A stretch of 63,263 nt of DNA, taken from the NCBI RefSeq assembly GCF_000485595.1, contig NW_014577647.1, positions 47,680-110,942 on the forward strand, written 5' to 3'. The translations under genes were made by a program, and so were the position numbers. The stretch comes from Priapulus caudatus. Lineage: Eukaryota; Priapulida; Priapulimorpha; Priapulimorphida; Priapulidae. Below, in pieces: positions 1-11,232 of this stretch (positions are counted from its first letter, which is position 1; every line of letters begins with the position of its first letter). Below the pieces are notes generated by a model, which did not search any database, had not been told where the DNA came from, and saw nothing but the letters and a program-made list of their open reading frames with translations.

Positions 1-9
1 CAAAAGTGA

Positions 10-134
10 GATGGAGAGAGAGCAGAGAGAGCAGACGAGAGAGAGAGAGAGAGAAGAGAGAAAGAGATAGCATCAAGTGTTTGCTCAATTCCATACTTTG
101 AATGTACACTTTACGAGTATCTACGAGTCTGTCG

Positions 135-168
<34 letters not shown>

Positions 169-240
169 ACTCTGTCTGTCTGTTTCTCTCTTTCTCTCTT
201 TATCTCTTTCTCTCTTATTCTGTGTCTGTCTGTTTCTCTG

Positions 241-313
<73 letters not shown>

Positions 314-375
314 GTCTGTCTCTTTCTCTCCGTCTCTCTCTATCTCTTCAGACGCTCTCTGTCTCTCTGCGTCTC
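10..375. repeat. GA/CT microsatellites
   Basis: A GA-rich tract (about 10-60) is followed by a long, slightly impure CT tract (about 135-375). Every frame across it is open only because the dinucleotide lacks stop codons; the resulting Ser/Leu and Arg/Glu polypeptides are not genes. Confidence 0.95.
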
Positions 376-387
376 TCTCGCTCCCTA

Positions 388-484
388 TGTGTAGTATGTA
401 GTATGTAGTATGTAGTATGTAGTATGTAGTATGTAGTATGTAGTATGTAGTATGTAGTATGTAGTATGTAGTATGTAGTATGTA
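388..484. repeat. 7-bp tandem repeat TAGTATG
   Basis: About 14 near-perfect copies of a heptamer (TAGTATG). It decays rightwards into related TATAGTC and TATAGTA steps to about 630. No gene is seen between here and about 860. Confidence 0.95.
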
Positions 485-859
485 ATACACAGTGTATAAT
501 GTATAGCAGGCCTATATAGTATATAGAATAAAGTACATGGCATATGGTATATAGTATATGGTATGTGGTTTATAATATATAGTCTATAGTCTATAGTCTA
601 TAGTCTATAGTATATAGTATGTAGTATGCTTTCAAAGAGAGATACGACAATATAATTGTAATTTTTAATTAACATAATTTCTTGTTCCAGTGGGTTTTAA
701 TAACAAGCACAATGAGCATTTGTAAACGTTATTTTTCGTGTATTTTTTGCGTTGTTCATATCTGACGTTATCATCACTCGATCCCAATATCTGAATATCA
801 TCACTTCCCACGTAAAGTTCCGTCATCGTGACAGTGGGCCGCCGACTAACTCGTTGCAG

Positions 860-1005
860 GAGCCGTAACGACAAAAGCCGCCGCGAAGAAGGCGACGGGT
901 AGAGGAAAGACGTGGCGTCTCTTGATGTGCCTGAGCAACAGTTCTAAGGGGGAGCTGTGCCTGAAGTCGTGGGAGAGTCGGCAGCAGCTAGCTACGGGAC
1001 GTAAG
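860..1005 (+). CDS. Possible upstream exon of the CPED1-like gene
   Basis: An open stretch of 48 codons lies between a reasonable acceptor (ending TTGCAG at 859) and a donor (AAG then GTGAGG at 1006). Translation runs AVTTKAAAKK... then WRLLMCL... and ends in ...QLATGRK. It is GC-rich compared with its surroundings and on the same strand as CPED1 exons that begin 3.5 kb later. The phase at its 3' end (0) does not fit the mini-exon at 4502, so at least one exon would be missing between them. I do not recognise a domain in it; the assignment rests on location and splice-site quality only. Confidence 0.3.
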
Positions 1006-4000
1006 GTGAGGGGAGTAGCAGAAGGTCGGGCTGCCCCGCTTCTGTCATCTATGAATATCAGGGGTTGATAATGACAGATTGGTCATTATTTTGTCATTAT
1101 TTGTTATTATTTTTGTCATTATTAATCCCTGATGAATATCGAGAGCCGTGTGCAATTTTTGTGCAATACAGCCGTGTGCAATACAGGCAAACATTTGTTG
1201 TCGTGCCGCGTGTAATTTTCGAGCGTGCTAGTTTGTGGTGATGCACGCCAGTAAAGCGCGAGTATGTAGAATTAATTCAGTGATTGAATTAACTGTATAG
1301 GTATACCATTAGAAAAGCGCGTGTACGTGGACTTAATGCCGTAGCTAGAAGAATGGTATACCTACTACTGTGAAGCGCGTGCACGTGGAATTTATGCCGT
1401 GGTTGGAGGAATGGTATAGTACTCGTAAAGCTAGAGTACTTGTGATTCTGCGATACCTGTGTTTGGATGGAAATTACTTTAGTGTATGCATACACAAATA
1501 TTGATACGAGCTAAATATAGCGTACACATTAATTCCCCGTGCACCCCACCCCACCCGATTACATTCTGCTTCCCAAACCAGTCGACATCGCGCAAATGCC
1601 GTCTAAACAGTGCTTACTGTCTGGATATTATCAAGAGTGCATAATAGATCTATTATGCACTCTGGATATTATATAACAGAAAATATATGCACTACTAATA
1701 ACAATAACGGGATTTCACGACTGAGGGGCGGGGTGGGCGGGGTGGGAGGGGCGGAGAAGGCCGATAATTATAATATCAGAAAATAGGTAGTAGTAAATTA
1801 ATAGCTGTGTTTCACGACTGAGGGGCGGGGTGGGGGGGGGTAGCGGGGCGATCTCTCATCCCGTAGGCGTGGCGCATGTACCGGACGGAATACAATGTTT
1901 TTTTTTCCGTCAGTGTTTATCATAAAAAACATAATTATAACGTACGGGTGGGTGTATTTGCTTCCCCTTCTATTTGCATGTAGGGGATTCAAAGATCACC
2001 TCGCTGTTTCAGCCACCCTACACGGTCTCTAGATGTTATCAGCGGGTGAATAATAACAGATGTATTTATTGTCATTATTCAGTCCTGATATTATCAGCAG
2101 GAGTGTCATAATATAGACATAAATAATATAAATAAGATAATATAAATAATGTAAATAATATAATAAATAATGTAAAATAATACATAGTAGAAATTTAGGA
2201 CGAAAGGGTAAATGGGCGGGTAACGTAATATATAATATAATAATATAAATATTATAATATAATAATATATAATCATGTATATTATGTCACCCCTGATATT
2301 ATCAGGAGTAAGATAATATAGAATCAAGAGTAGATAATAACACATGTGTTATTATCTACTCTTGATAGAATCTATATTCTATATTCTATATTATTCTATT
2401 CTATTCTATAAATATATTCTATATTCTATATTCTATTCTATTCTATATTATTCTACTCTATTCTTATTCTATATTCTATATTATCTTACTCCTGATATTA
2501 TGTGTACACAACATGAACACTTGACTCCCGGCCCTTGATCCGGGCCGTTAGATATGAGTGGTTGTTTATAGGCGTTACGATACGACTGCAAGATAATCTA
2601 AATGCAGCGTCGCTTCCTCTCTGTGTGGCTCCACGCTGCGCTCTATCCACGCAAACACTTTACTCTATATCAGATTGCTGCAAAGATGTGCGTGACAGAT
2701 GTCAAGTGAAATATCGGTGATAGAAGCGAATAAAATATTTGCCGGCACCCCCACACATCGCAAATGGTTGAGCATGCAAGCACGAGGCTCTGTGGTTTGA
2801 GTTCTGTATAACTGCTGCTTTTAAGCAATTATGCCGAATTGGAAAGTGTCAAGTGATGTCGAATGTTTAAATAAAAATATAAATTAATAAATAAACAAAT
2901 TAATAGATAAATAAATAAACACCTAAATAAATAAGCAAGTAAATAAATAAATATCTAAATAAATAAACAAGTAAATAAATAAACACCTAAACAAATAAAC
3001 AAGTAAATAAATAAATAGACAATAATATAGCATCGTAGGAGGGATGTTAATTCTCGCCAAAAAATGTTCCCTCTTTAATTGCATTAATGTTTCCTGTGAC
3101 TCCGTGCGCTCCCGCTGTTGCTGAGATCAATAAAACTGGATAGAGTATCGTTCTCTCTGGGTTTAATTGTGGAATCTGCATGCCAGCTGTGAGAAACGCG
3201 CTTGAAATCCTTCTAAAGCTGCATGTGGTGTGTGTTTGTAAAAATCGAGTTTTGTTTAATTAGAGGGGATATTGGCATAGGCCATTAGTGGAGATGTTTA
3301 TCAACATCTGCATAGAATGTCTTCTTGCATTTTAATGCCACCATTGATCCTAATAAGGTTCTAAGCGAGATTGCTCTTCGCTCTGTTTTGATATTTTAGG
3401 CAAATATGCATTAGAGAAACGACACTTTTTAAATTTGGGTTTAGCTACTCACGTAAGTCGCTAAAGAAATGGTCTTGTGGTGGTATTAGCTGTCTAGTTT
3501 CGATTTTGATCTGCTGTATGCGTTCTATAATTACACACACACATCATCTGGAGCTACGAAGCTATAATACACGAGCTACGAAAGTATATACCTCTTATAT
3601 AATTGCATATACTATGATTTATTAATGTTTACGTTGCTGGAAAATGTTGCGAGGAAATTGCGGTTATTTAATTAATAACCGCTTTTGAATGCGGCTGACA
3701 AACAAACTTGGATGAATACGTAAAAAATGACCGAAAACACGGCCTGTTAATTACATTATAGTCTACAGGTATGTGGCATGTTATATCTCGTAGAGTGCCA
3801 TAGAATGAAATTAAAGCATTTTCACTTGGGCTCACTTTGCACGAAAAAACTGTTATGTATACATTCAGTTTGGAATTATTTAGACAGTTCCAATAGATCA
3901 TTAAAAATACCCATCTGTGTTAACGATGTTAATCAATTGCAAGATTAATGGACATGCACAAGGATGCCTGGAATTCTTACCATCTGTTATTCAATTCAAT

Positions 4001-4501
4001 TTCTTTTTTCTTTTTCAAATCTGTTAGAGTTCACACAATGTACACCAGTCATTACACAGCGGGTCGTCGTATTATATGCTAGAAATAAAACCATTAAGCC
4101 TGCCAGTAAATACGGTCTGTAAACAATTTCTGCTCAGCAATAAAAAGGAATTAACTTATATAAAGAATGACAAGTTATTATGCACAAAGTTGCCCAAATT
4201 GGTTATATTAGCCGCTAAAGGTTACTGTGTGTTGGAGAGTAGCGGTCATTGAATAAGTTTATATATAATACGGAAAGTATGCTGTAAAACTATATTATCC
4301 GCAATCAAGCAGTGGCAGGGGGCAATAATTATTTTTGTAAAATTTTGTAGCATATCATTCCGCCTTATCTAAATTACGCCAATGGCTATGTTGGCGCAAT
4401 TTGATGATAATGTTGCAGTTATAATTACGTTCTACATTCTGATAGGTTAACAAGATCCCTGGTATCCAGGAGAAACTAGTCGATAAGGCGGGATTCTGCA
4501 G
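1006..4501. other. No gene recognised; small palindromes and AT-rich repeats
   Basis: The stretch holds fold-back motifs near 1058-1135, 1628-1668, 2037-2096 and 2286-2500. It also has a duplicated G-rich segment (CACGACTGAGGGGCGGGG at about 1717 and 1813) and an AAATA/AAATAAAC tract at about 2868-3025. Open frames here are short and low-complexity. An intron or exons of CPED1 may be hidden in it, but I could not support any. Confidence 0.6.
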
Positions 4502-7500
4502 AACGATGCGATCGCTCAGGAATCTACCTGGTAAGTTGACGAGCGATCTTACACATGTACGATCAAACCCACACCAAATCTACCTACATCGTCGACGTGG
4601 CCATTAATTTCTCATAGGAATCGGACTGCATCAATTTATAAAGTTATAGTGGAAGCATTGGCTGCATAATATTAAGAGTGAGATGTAGATATTTCACAGA
4701 GGAAACCATAGATATATATAGAAACACGCGGATAGCTGACTTCCGCGCGCTAACGATCAATCACGGAATGGTTATACTTTACTGACGCGATTGATTCGTT
4801 TACACACTATATGTGGCTGTGCTTACACACTATGTATATATATATATATATATATATGTACTCATGTTGTAGCGTTAGCGAGATCGCCTATATCTTCAAC
4901 GTGCTTCGTTCTGCCGAGAGAACGGCAGAAATTTCTACAATTCACAAGCAACGCGGGCACGGACGTTCGATGGCTTGTGAAGCCTGTGTCGCCCCCTGGT
5001 CGGGTGGAGATTCTTCAAGACATAGAGGAACTCGTACTCGATCAAATAGTCGGGTACCTACTTATCATCGTTTCTTACTTTCCTAGCTGTTATAGCGCAA
5101 TTTGCGGTCGCATATTTTATCGAGATACTAATATGGCAGATAAAGTCTATGTCCCCCTGACCTCTGTTTGACCTGGCTCGTTTAGCTATTTCTGACTAAT
5201 ATATATAATATATAATATATATAGGGTTAGGGTTAGGGTTAGGGTTAGGGTAGTCAGAAATAGCTAAACGAGCCAGGTCAAACAGAGGTCAGGGGGACAT
5301 AGACCCTACGAGCACTAGTATGGTCTGCTATCAATTGTTGCTGAACACTTGTCTTGACTGTTTGCAGTTTTTTGCTCTGACAAATTACAGGGGGTCCCCC
5401 AAGTTACAGGGGGTCCCCCATATTATGTCATGACCATGAAGCTTTTAGGGGCGGGTAGTTTACAGAGCATGTACCACTCATTCATCGATGTTATGTCTAT
5501 GAACTTTCACTTCATCAGATAACGCAGCAGAAGAGGTGCGCCAATTTATTAAACGCGTTTTTTTGGTTACGGGTAAAACTAGCGCGCTGCATGAAATCCT
5601 GCCGAGAGGTGTCAGCACCTGACGGCAAGAGCAAAGACCGTATACATACGGTGCTTTGGCACTGATCTCATGTATAGAATTTGACACTGAAGTATGCATA
5701 GTAAGTACATAGAGATCAGTGTACTTTGGGTATGTATCCGTATATATTTCTTACAGTTAAAACAAAAGCGAATATTTATCTTCTCGTGGATTTTCCTTAC
5801 AGCGACAGGAAGGTGGTGTTGGAGCAGTACTTCAGCAAACCTCTGCTCGTGTTTGGGAAACCAGTGAGCGTGCGCGCCTACGCGCTGGTGACGGGGCTTC
5901 AGCCACTCAGGGTCTTCCTGCATTCAGGTGGCCTCGCCTTCTTCAGATATGACTACACAAAGTCCTTCCATAAGGTATAATGCAGCTCTCTCACGTGAAC
6001 GCGTGTTTAAGCGCGTGTAAACTAAGTGCATTGAATGCACAGTGACGGGAGTGTCGTGCATGAAGCTATTATGTAGGCTGTAGCCATACCATGGTATAAT
6101 ACACCATTCAGCATAGGAAATTGGCAGGAAGGGAGTTATTATATATAAAAGATTAATATATTGTCAAATTTCTCTATAGATTCCCAACCGGGTCTGGAAC
6201 TTTGCTCAGCTGCGTCAGTATCTCGCCCACAACTTCGGCCACAAGGTGGCGACAGTGTTCTTCAGCAATCTGGAGTCTGTGATAGTGCAGACGCTTTTCG
6301 TTGCGGAACGGAGCCTGGTTTCCAAAATCAGCAGCAGCAGCAGAAGCAGTGACAATTTCTATCAGCTGCTCAGCTTTGATGTCATCTTCAACACGACACT
6401 TCATCCTATTGTGCTCGCGGTTAGTGAGTCTATGCACAGACTTGTCCGCTATCCTGTGTGTACCACTGCTCACCCTGTAGGCTGTGGGAAATGCTATCCC
6501 CCGGGCGTGGAGGGACAGTACCGCAATGTGGCAGCACTGCTGCACTAGTGTTAGGATTAGGGTTAGGATCAGGGTTAGGGTTAGGGTTAGGGATATAAGG
6601 CCATGTCTAGTACGAAAGTATGACTGTGGAATCTTTCTGTGGAAGATTTGGACTTTGAAGTATACGTCAACAGTATCACGTGACTGTCCCTCTACGCCCG
6701 GGGGATAGCAACACCCGTAGGCTGTAGGCTGTAGGCTGTAGTTTTTATCCTGTGCTCTCGCCTAACCTCACTAAACACACCTATGAGTTGTGGCGAAACG
6801 ATCTACTCACTGGCATATGTGCCAGTCAATGATTTACGTAAGCCGTTAAGAATCATTATCGTTTCGCGGTGCTTATTTTTCATTATTTATAAATTACTCG
6901 GTTCCTGTTCATTATTCATTGCAGTGTTGTTGCATCTTTATTGCATAATGCAGGAGAGCGGGTTGCAGATTGAAAACTAGTAGGCTTGTAGTTCAGTCTC
7001 TTTCATCTTGCACGCACTTCTTTGATCTTGAGTGTTTCAGCGATCATACTCTATAATCTCCAGTCTACAGTTCACATGGGTGTGAGTTATCTATGTTAAA
7101 CTCGAGTTATATCTTCATCGTTAAAAATTATTTGTACTGTTCCAGGTGGATGGACAGCCATCCTTAGAAATTGCCCCGCATCCACGATTCGTGGGTGAAG
7201 GTGGTGCTAGAGAGAAGTCTCTATCAGAAGATATCGTGTCATTGATTTTCAGTGACGTTGCGGTCGCTAATGAAACAGTGAACTTGCTTGAGAAGGCGAG
7301 TGCAACTATCGGAGTGACGGTGAGCGTACGTGGAAGCTGTTAACTTCATTCGTAAATCTTTAGTTAGTTGAATTTAAAATCGTTCAAGAAAATCCGTGTT
7401 ACAGTGCCTAATTAGTGAGCCTCACTTCACTATCACTTATTTTAAAGATTACATAATGGAGTGTTAATACAATGAATATCAGATGTCCAGATATGCAGAC

Positions 7501-7715
7501 TTAACTGACAAGGTAATAACATATGGCTCATATAAGGCCATAATAAGATATCCAGGCTTAGCTAACAAGATATATGTTATAATATATAGTTACTGTTGTT
7601 ATTTCTGCAGGGTGTGAGGTGCACGGACCACCATGAAGCATGTCTAACGGATTCTGATCTTACTTACCTCATCACAACTCGCAAGCAGGCTGCTAATGCT
7701 GGTGGCTTCAGCCAG
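4502..7715 (+). CDS. CPED1: CPED1-like protein, exons of the TTL-like region (block 1)
   Basis: Six exons on the + strand: 4502-4530 (a mini-exon), 4873-5053, 5803-5974, 6180-6419, 7146-7319 and 7611-7715. All splice phases agree, giving about 300 codons. The protein has the sequence pattern of a tubulin-tyrosine-ligase (TTL/ATP-grasp) domain: FVLPRERQKF, then WLVKPVSPPGR, then VLEQYFSKPLLVFGKPVSVR, then YALVTGLQPLRVFL. It continues with FDVIFNTTLHP and VDGQPSLEI. The last part occupies the place of the TTLL metal-binding LEVN..PSL motif but reads LAVDGQPSL, so the Glu and Asn are replaced. The last exon (GVRCTDHHEACLTDSDL...) leads toward the cadherin-like domain. In vertebrates CPED1 is a secretory-pathway protein; assignment rests on the unmistakable C-terminal half at 15818-20860. 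The N-terminus and any signal peptide are not identified. The following intron has been invaded by carboxypeptidase exons (see findings). Confidence 0.8.
5145..5304. repeat. Fold-back element with telomeric repeat in its loop
   Basis: Perfect 53-bp inverted arms (5145-5197 and 5252-5304) flank a 54-bp loop made of AT-rich sequence plus four copies of GGGTTA. It lies inside a CPED1 intron. Confidence 0.9.
6493..6712. repeat. Fold-back element with telomeric repeats between its arms
   Basis: Near-perfect arms of about 28 bp (about 6493-6522 and 6684-6712; GCTATCCCCCGGGCGTGGAG and its complement with few mismatches) enclose an interstitial GGGTTA tract at about 6549-6590. It lies in a CPED1 intron. 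Confidence 0.8.
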
Positions 7716-7719
7716 GTAG

Positions 7720-7786
7720 AGTGTCATAATATAGACACATGTATATATTATACACAGATACACAGTCTGTTATGACACTCCATAGC
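7720..7786. repeat. Small palindromic element
   Basis: GAGTGTCATAA... is answered by ...TTATGACACTC around an AT-rich loop. It starts a few bases after the donor of the CPED1 exon ending at 7715. Confidence 0.7.
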
Positions 7787-7854
7787 ATCACCTATCATTT
7801 CCTGTTCTCCCTGCGTATATTTGTTCTCTAGATTCCCTTACAGGCCCTTAATTA

Positions 7855-7856
7855 AT

Positions 7857-7898
<42 letters not shown>
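7855..7898. repeat. GA microsatellite
   Basis: A pure GA run just upstream of carboxypeptidase exon 2. It sits at the place where CPED1 sequence gives way to carboxypeptidase sequence. Confidence 0.9.
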
Positions 7899-7901
<3 letters not shown>

Positions 7902-7943
7902 TGTCGTGTACAATATGTAATTGCCTCTCTCACACGCTCACAG

Positions 7944-8107
7944 GTACGTCGTATTCCGAGTGGTGCCCCACAACGAGGCTCAGCTCCAGCTTCTGCATAA
8001 CCTGCAAGCAACAAACGCGTACGAGGTGCGAGCATCACACCTATATAACCACCGTATGCCTCAGACATTCATCGAGTCATACCCTATACGCTATATTCGA
8101 CAGCCGC

Positions 8108-8144
<37 letters not shown>

Positions 8145-10902
8145 ATTTATGTATATATTTATTTATTTATTTATTCTTTTATTTATTTATATGTATGTAT
8201 GTATATATTTATATATCCGAACGAATAACTAAAAAATGCTCACTAAAACTAAGTATTTATGTAAGAGCTTCCTTCCTACGCTTCCTTCTAACGTCTCTGC
8301 GGTGTAGTTACGGTGATGTTGATGCTTGCTGTACATGCGTAGCTGGACTTCTGGAAGGAGCCGACTCGCCTGGAGGAGCCCGTAGACATGATGGTGAGTC
8401 CGAAGCAAGGCAGCGACTTCAAGGGTTACCTTATCCATAACAGGCTCGACTACAGCATCCACGTCAGAGACGTCGGCCAGTAAGTACCTCCACAGAACGG
8501 TCACCATCCGCATGTAGTGTATACCGCTTCTCCACGAAGACCACTTTTTAGAAGGTCACCTTGCGACGCCGTCATATACGCTGAAACCATCTCTATAGAG
8601 CGGTCACCACCTCTCCCGGCGAAGACGACCTCTCAGAAGGTCACATTGGGACGCGGTCATATACGCTGAAACTACCTCTATAGAAGAGTCACTTGTTCAC
8701 ATATGTTACTTTGGTCTCTAAGAGGACGTTCAACGTGGGGAAATCACCTCTGTAGAGCGGCTACCTGTTTATACAGGTCACCGTTGGCGTTTCTGTCCAT
8801 GGCTGTAGCATTTAGCTTGAAAAAGACTTACTTCAGATTAACTGTAGTAAATTGTCATTACTCCTAACGCACACCACGCACGTCGTTCCCACTCCCTGCT
8901 TCTCACTTTGCTCTCATCTTCAACTCTACTCTTTCGTTCTTCACACAACTTCTTGCTTCTTCATGACAGGTTGGTTAGCAATGAGCGGGCCTCCATGAGC
9001 AGACAGTCTCGAACATTCAGCCTGACGCACTACAATAGCTTCGCTGACGTAGGTTACCGCTTATATTTGTCACACGTTTTTATGTAAATAATTATCTTCT
9101 TCCGTTTTTATTTAAAAAAATACAATTTTAGTGTTGTCAAAGATGCGTTGCTATGATTCTTTAGTGTCGTTAAAGGTTTTTAGTGTCGCTAAGCGCTTTA
9201 TATAAAGCGTTTTTTAGCGTTTTTAACGTTTCAAGCGTTTATTTAGAAACATATTATCAGGGGTGAATAATGGCAATTTGTCATTATTATATTATTACAT
9301 TTAAAGAATCATAGCAACGCATCTTTGACAACACTTTAAATCGTTTTTTTTAATTAACACGGAACAAGATATGAATTTACAGGAGAACGAACGCGGACGT
9401 GCACATCATTTTCGTGCACCGAACGTTTCGTCGCCCACTTAGATATCCACCGTGTAACCACGATTTTTTTGATTTTTTTTGCCCCTCACAGGTCCAAGAT
9501 CAGCTGGTGCAATGGGAAAAGCAGTACAGCTCCGTCTCTCTCACGAACCTCGGTGACTCGACCGAGGGCCGACCCATGACCATGCTGAAGGTACGCTGGC
9601 TTCAATGACGTCAGCGACCGTCTTGTGACGTCATAGGAATGATCTCTTTCGCGTTGGTCTCACACCTCGCTGTCCCCGAATATAAATATATATATATATA
9701 TTCATGATATTACAGTGATCCCTGCTTTAATTGGAAAGGCCGAAACGTCCCAATTAAGCGGTGATCCTGATTAAGCGGTGAACATATAAAAGCGAGGGTA
9801 ATTAGCGAGGTAGAAAGCGATGCACCCGTTTATCCGAGGCCCGATAAAGCGGTGTCCACTGTAATAGCTATCGGGGAATTCATCCCACGATTGTGTCGAT
9901 ATGTGAAGGGTAATATAATATGAATGTAGGGCAATATATGAAGAGTAATATGAAAGTAGGGCGATGTGTGAAGGGTAACATGAAGGTATAAGGCGATATA
10001 CGAAGGGTAATATGAAGGTAGGGCGATATGTGAAGGGTAATAGGAAGGTAGGACAATAATGAAGGGTAAGATGAAAGTAGGACGATAATGAAGGGTAAAT
10101 ATGAAGGTAGGACGATAATGAAGGGTAAATATGAAGGTAGGACGATATATGAAGGGTAAATATGAAGGTAGGACGATATATGAAGGGTAAATATGAAGGT
10201 AGGGCGATATATGATGGGTAATATGTGAAGCTTGCGACAGGTTTCAGAGGGAAGCGACGCTGGCAAGAAAGCGATCTGGATCGACGGCGGAATACACGCC
10301 CGCGAGTGGATCTCCATGGCAACAGTTCTGCAGATGACTCATAGGGTACGTGCAGCATGTACCTGACGCCCGCATCCTAACTACTAGTCTACCAGCTAGC
10401 CTAGAGCATCCAAGCTAAGCCTCTACCCTAACTACAAACTATAACTACTAACTACAATTCCGCCACTAACTACTAGTCTACCAGCTAGCCTAGAGAATCC
10501 TAGCTAAGCCGCTACCCTGCATCCTAACTACAAACTAACTACTAACTGCAATCCCACCAACAACCCGTTTGCCACCCGCTAAAACAATGACGACCACCCA
10601 CTGCACAACCTCCACCCCACTTTCGTCAATATAAATAATTATCTATAATAAGCTAATCTAATAATAAACCCTATATAATATCGCGGTATATTCGTCATTC
10701 GTTCTCGTTGGATAACTAACAGCGACTGTGCTGCGTGCTCAGTGTTAGTAAGAAACGAGTATCGACTAAGTAGTCGTGGTGTACGTACGTCTTTCAGCTG
10801 CTGACGGGAACCGACGAAATAACGAAGAACATGCGAGCGAACGTCATCTGGTACATTCTACCCCAGCACAATCCCGACGGATACGAGTACTCCCGTCTCT
10901 AT
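7944..10902 (+). CDS. Zinc carboxypeptidase (M14A, A/B type), exons 2-7
   Basis: Six exons: 7944-8025, 8343-8479, 8970-9048, 9492-9590, 10241-10345 and 10798-10902, all with GT-AG borders and consistent phases. Exons 2-4 encode the activation propeptide (YVVFRVVPHNEAQLQLL, LDFWKEPTRLEEPVDMMV, SMSRQSRTFSLTHYNSF). Exon 5 starts the catalytic domain (QDQLVQWEKQYSSV, then GDSTEGRPMTMLK). Exon 6 carries the first two zinc ligands in GGIHAREWIS (His and Glu of HxxE). Exon 7 has WYILPQHNPDGYEYS. Exon 2 begins with one base that completes the GG overhang of exon 1 at 26437. Exon 7 ends in phase 0, as required by exon 8 at 29656. The proenzyme would be secreted and cleave C-terminal residues of peptides. 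The exons are genuine, but their position between two parts of CPED1 is suspect. Confidence 0.93.
8115..8215. repeat. TA/TG and TTTA microsatellites
   Basis: TA, TG and TTTA/TATG runs in the intron between carboxypeptidase exons 2 and 3. They are separated from both exons by unique sequence. Confidence 0.9.
9128..9342. repeat. Inverted-repeat element in a carboxypeptidase intron
   Basis: Left arm from about 9131 (GTGTTGTCAAAGATGCGTTG and onward to ATTCTTTA) is matched in reverse complement at about 9300-9337 (TAAAGAATCATAGCAACGCA and onward). The interior contains GCGTTTT-type steps and a TATCAGGGGTGAATAAT core shared with other small palindromes in the window. Confidence 0.8.
9884..10225. 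repeat. About 28-bp minisatellite
   Basis: Around 11 copies of a unit like GAAGGGTAAATATGAAGGTA + GGACGATATAT in the intron between carboxypeptidase exons 5 and 6. Copies vary in length by a few bases. The long open frames on the opposite strand are products of this repeat. Confidence 0.9.
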
Positions 10903-10904
10903 GT

Positions 10905-11117
10905 GAGTATCATCATCATAATCATCATCGTCATCATCATCATCATCACCATCATCAGCAGCAGCAACAGCAGCAGCAGCAGTAGCAGCAACAACAACAA
11001 CAACAGCAGCAGCAGCAGGAGTAATAGCAGTAGTCGTAGCAGCAGCAGTAGAAGCAGCCGCAGCAGCAGCAGCAGCCGCAGCAGCAGCAGTAGAAGCAGC
11101 CGCAGCAGCAGCAGCCG

Positions 11118-11155
<38 letters not shown>

Positions 11156-11168
11156 GCAGTAGTAGTAG
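10905..11168. repeat. ATC / CAG / CGC-type trinucleotide array
   Basis: Starts directly at the donor of carboxypeptidase exon 7 with ATC repeats, passing into long CAG, CAA and CAGCCG runs. It gives spurious poly-Ser, poly-Ala and poly-Leu frames on both strands. This is a plausible breakpoint, because exon 8 does not follow until 29656. Confidence 0.95.
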
Positions 11169-11232
11169 AGGACAATTACCCACCAGGACAATTACCCACC
11201 GGACAATTACCCACCAGGACAATTACCCTAGC
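11165..11232. repeat. Short GGACAATTACCC minisatellite
   Basis: Four copies of a 16-17-bp unit (GGACAATTACCCACCA). The same unit appears in the opposite orientation at 14508-14790. Confidence 0.9.

Noticed and set aside
77-490. Open frames rich in Leu/Ser or Arg/Glu and Tyr/Ile/Leu/His
   Set aside because: They are translations of CT/GA and TAGTATG repeats, which contain no stops; there is no codon bias or splice context.
9880-10358. Minus-strand frames with repeating ALPSYLPFIYRPTF
   Set aside because: Product of the 28-bp minisatellite in a carboxypeptidase intron.
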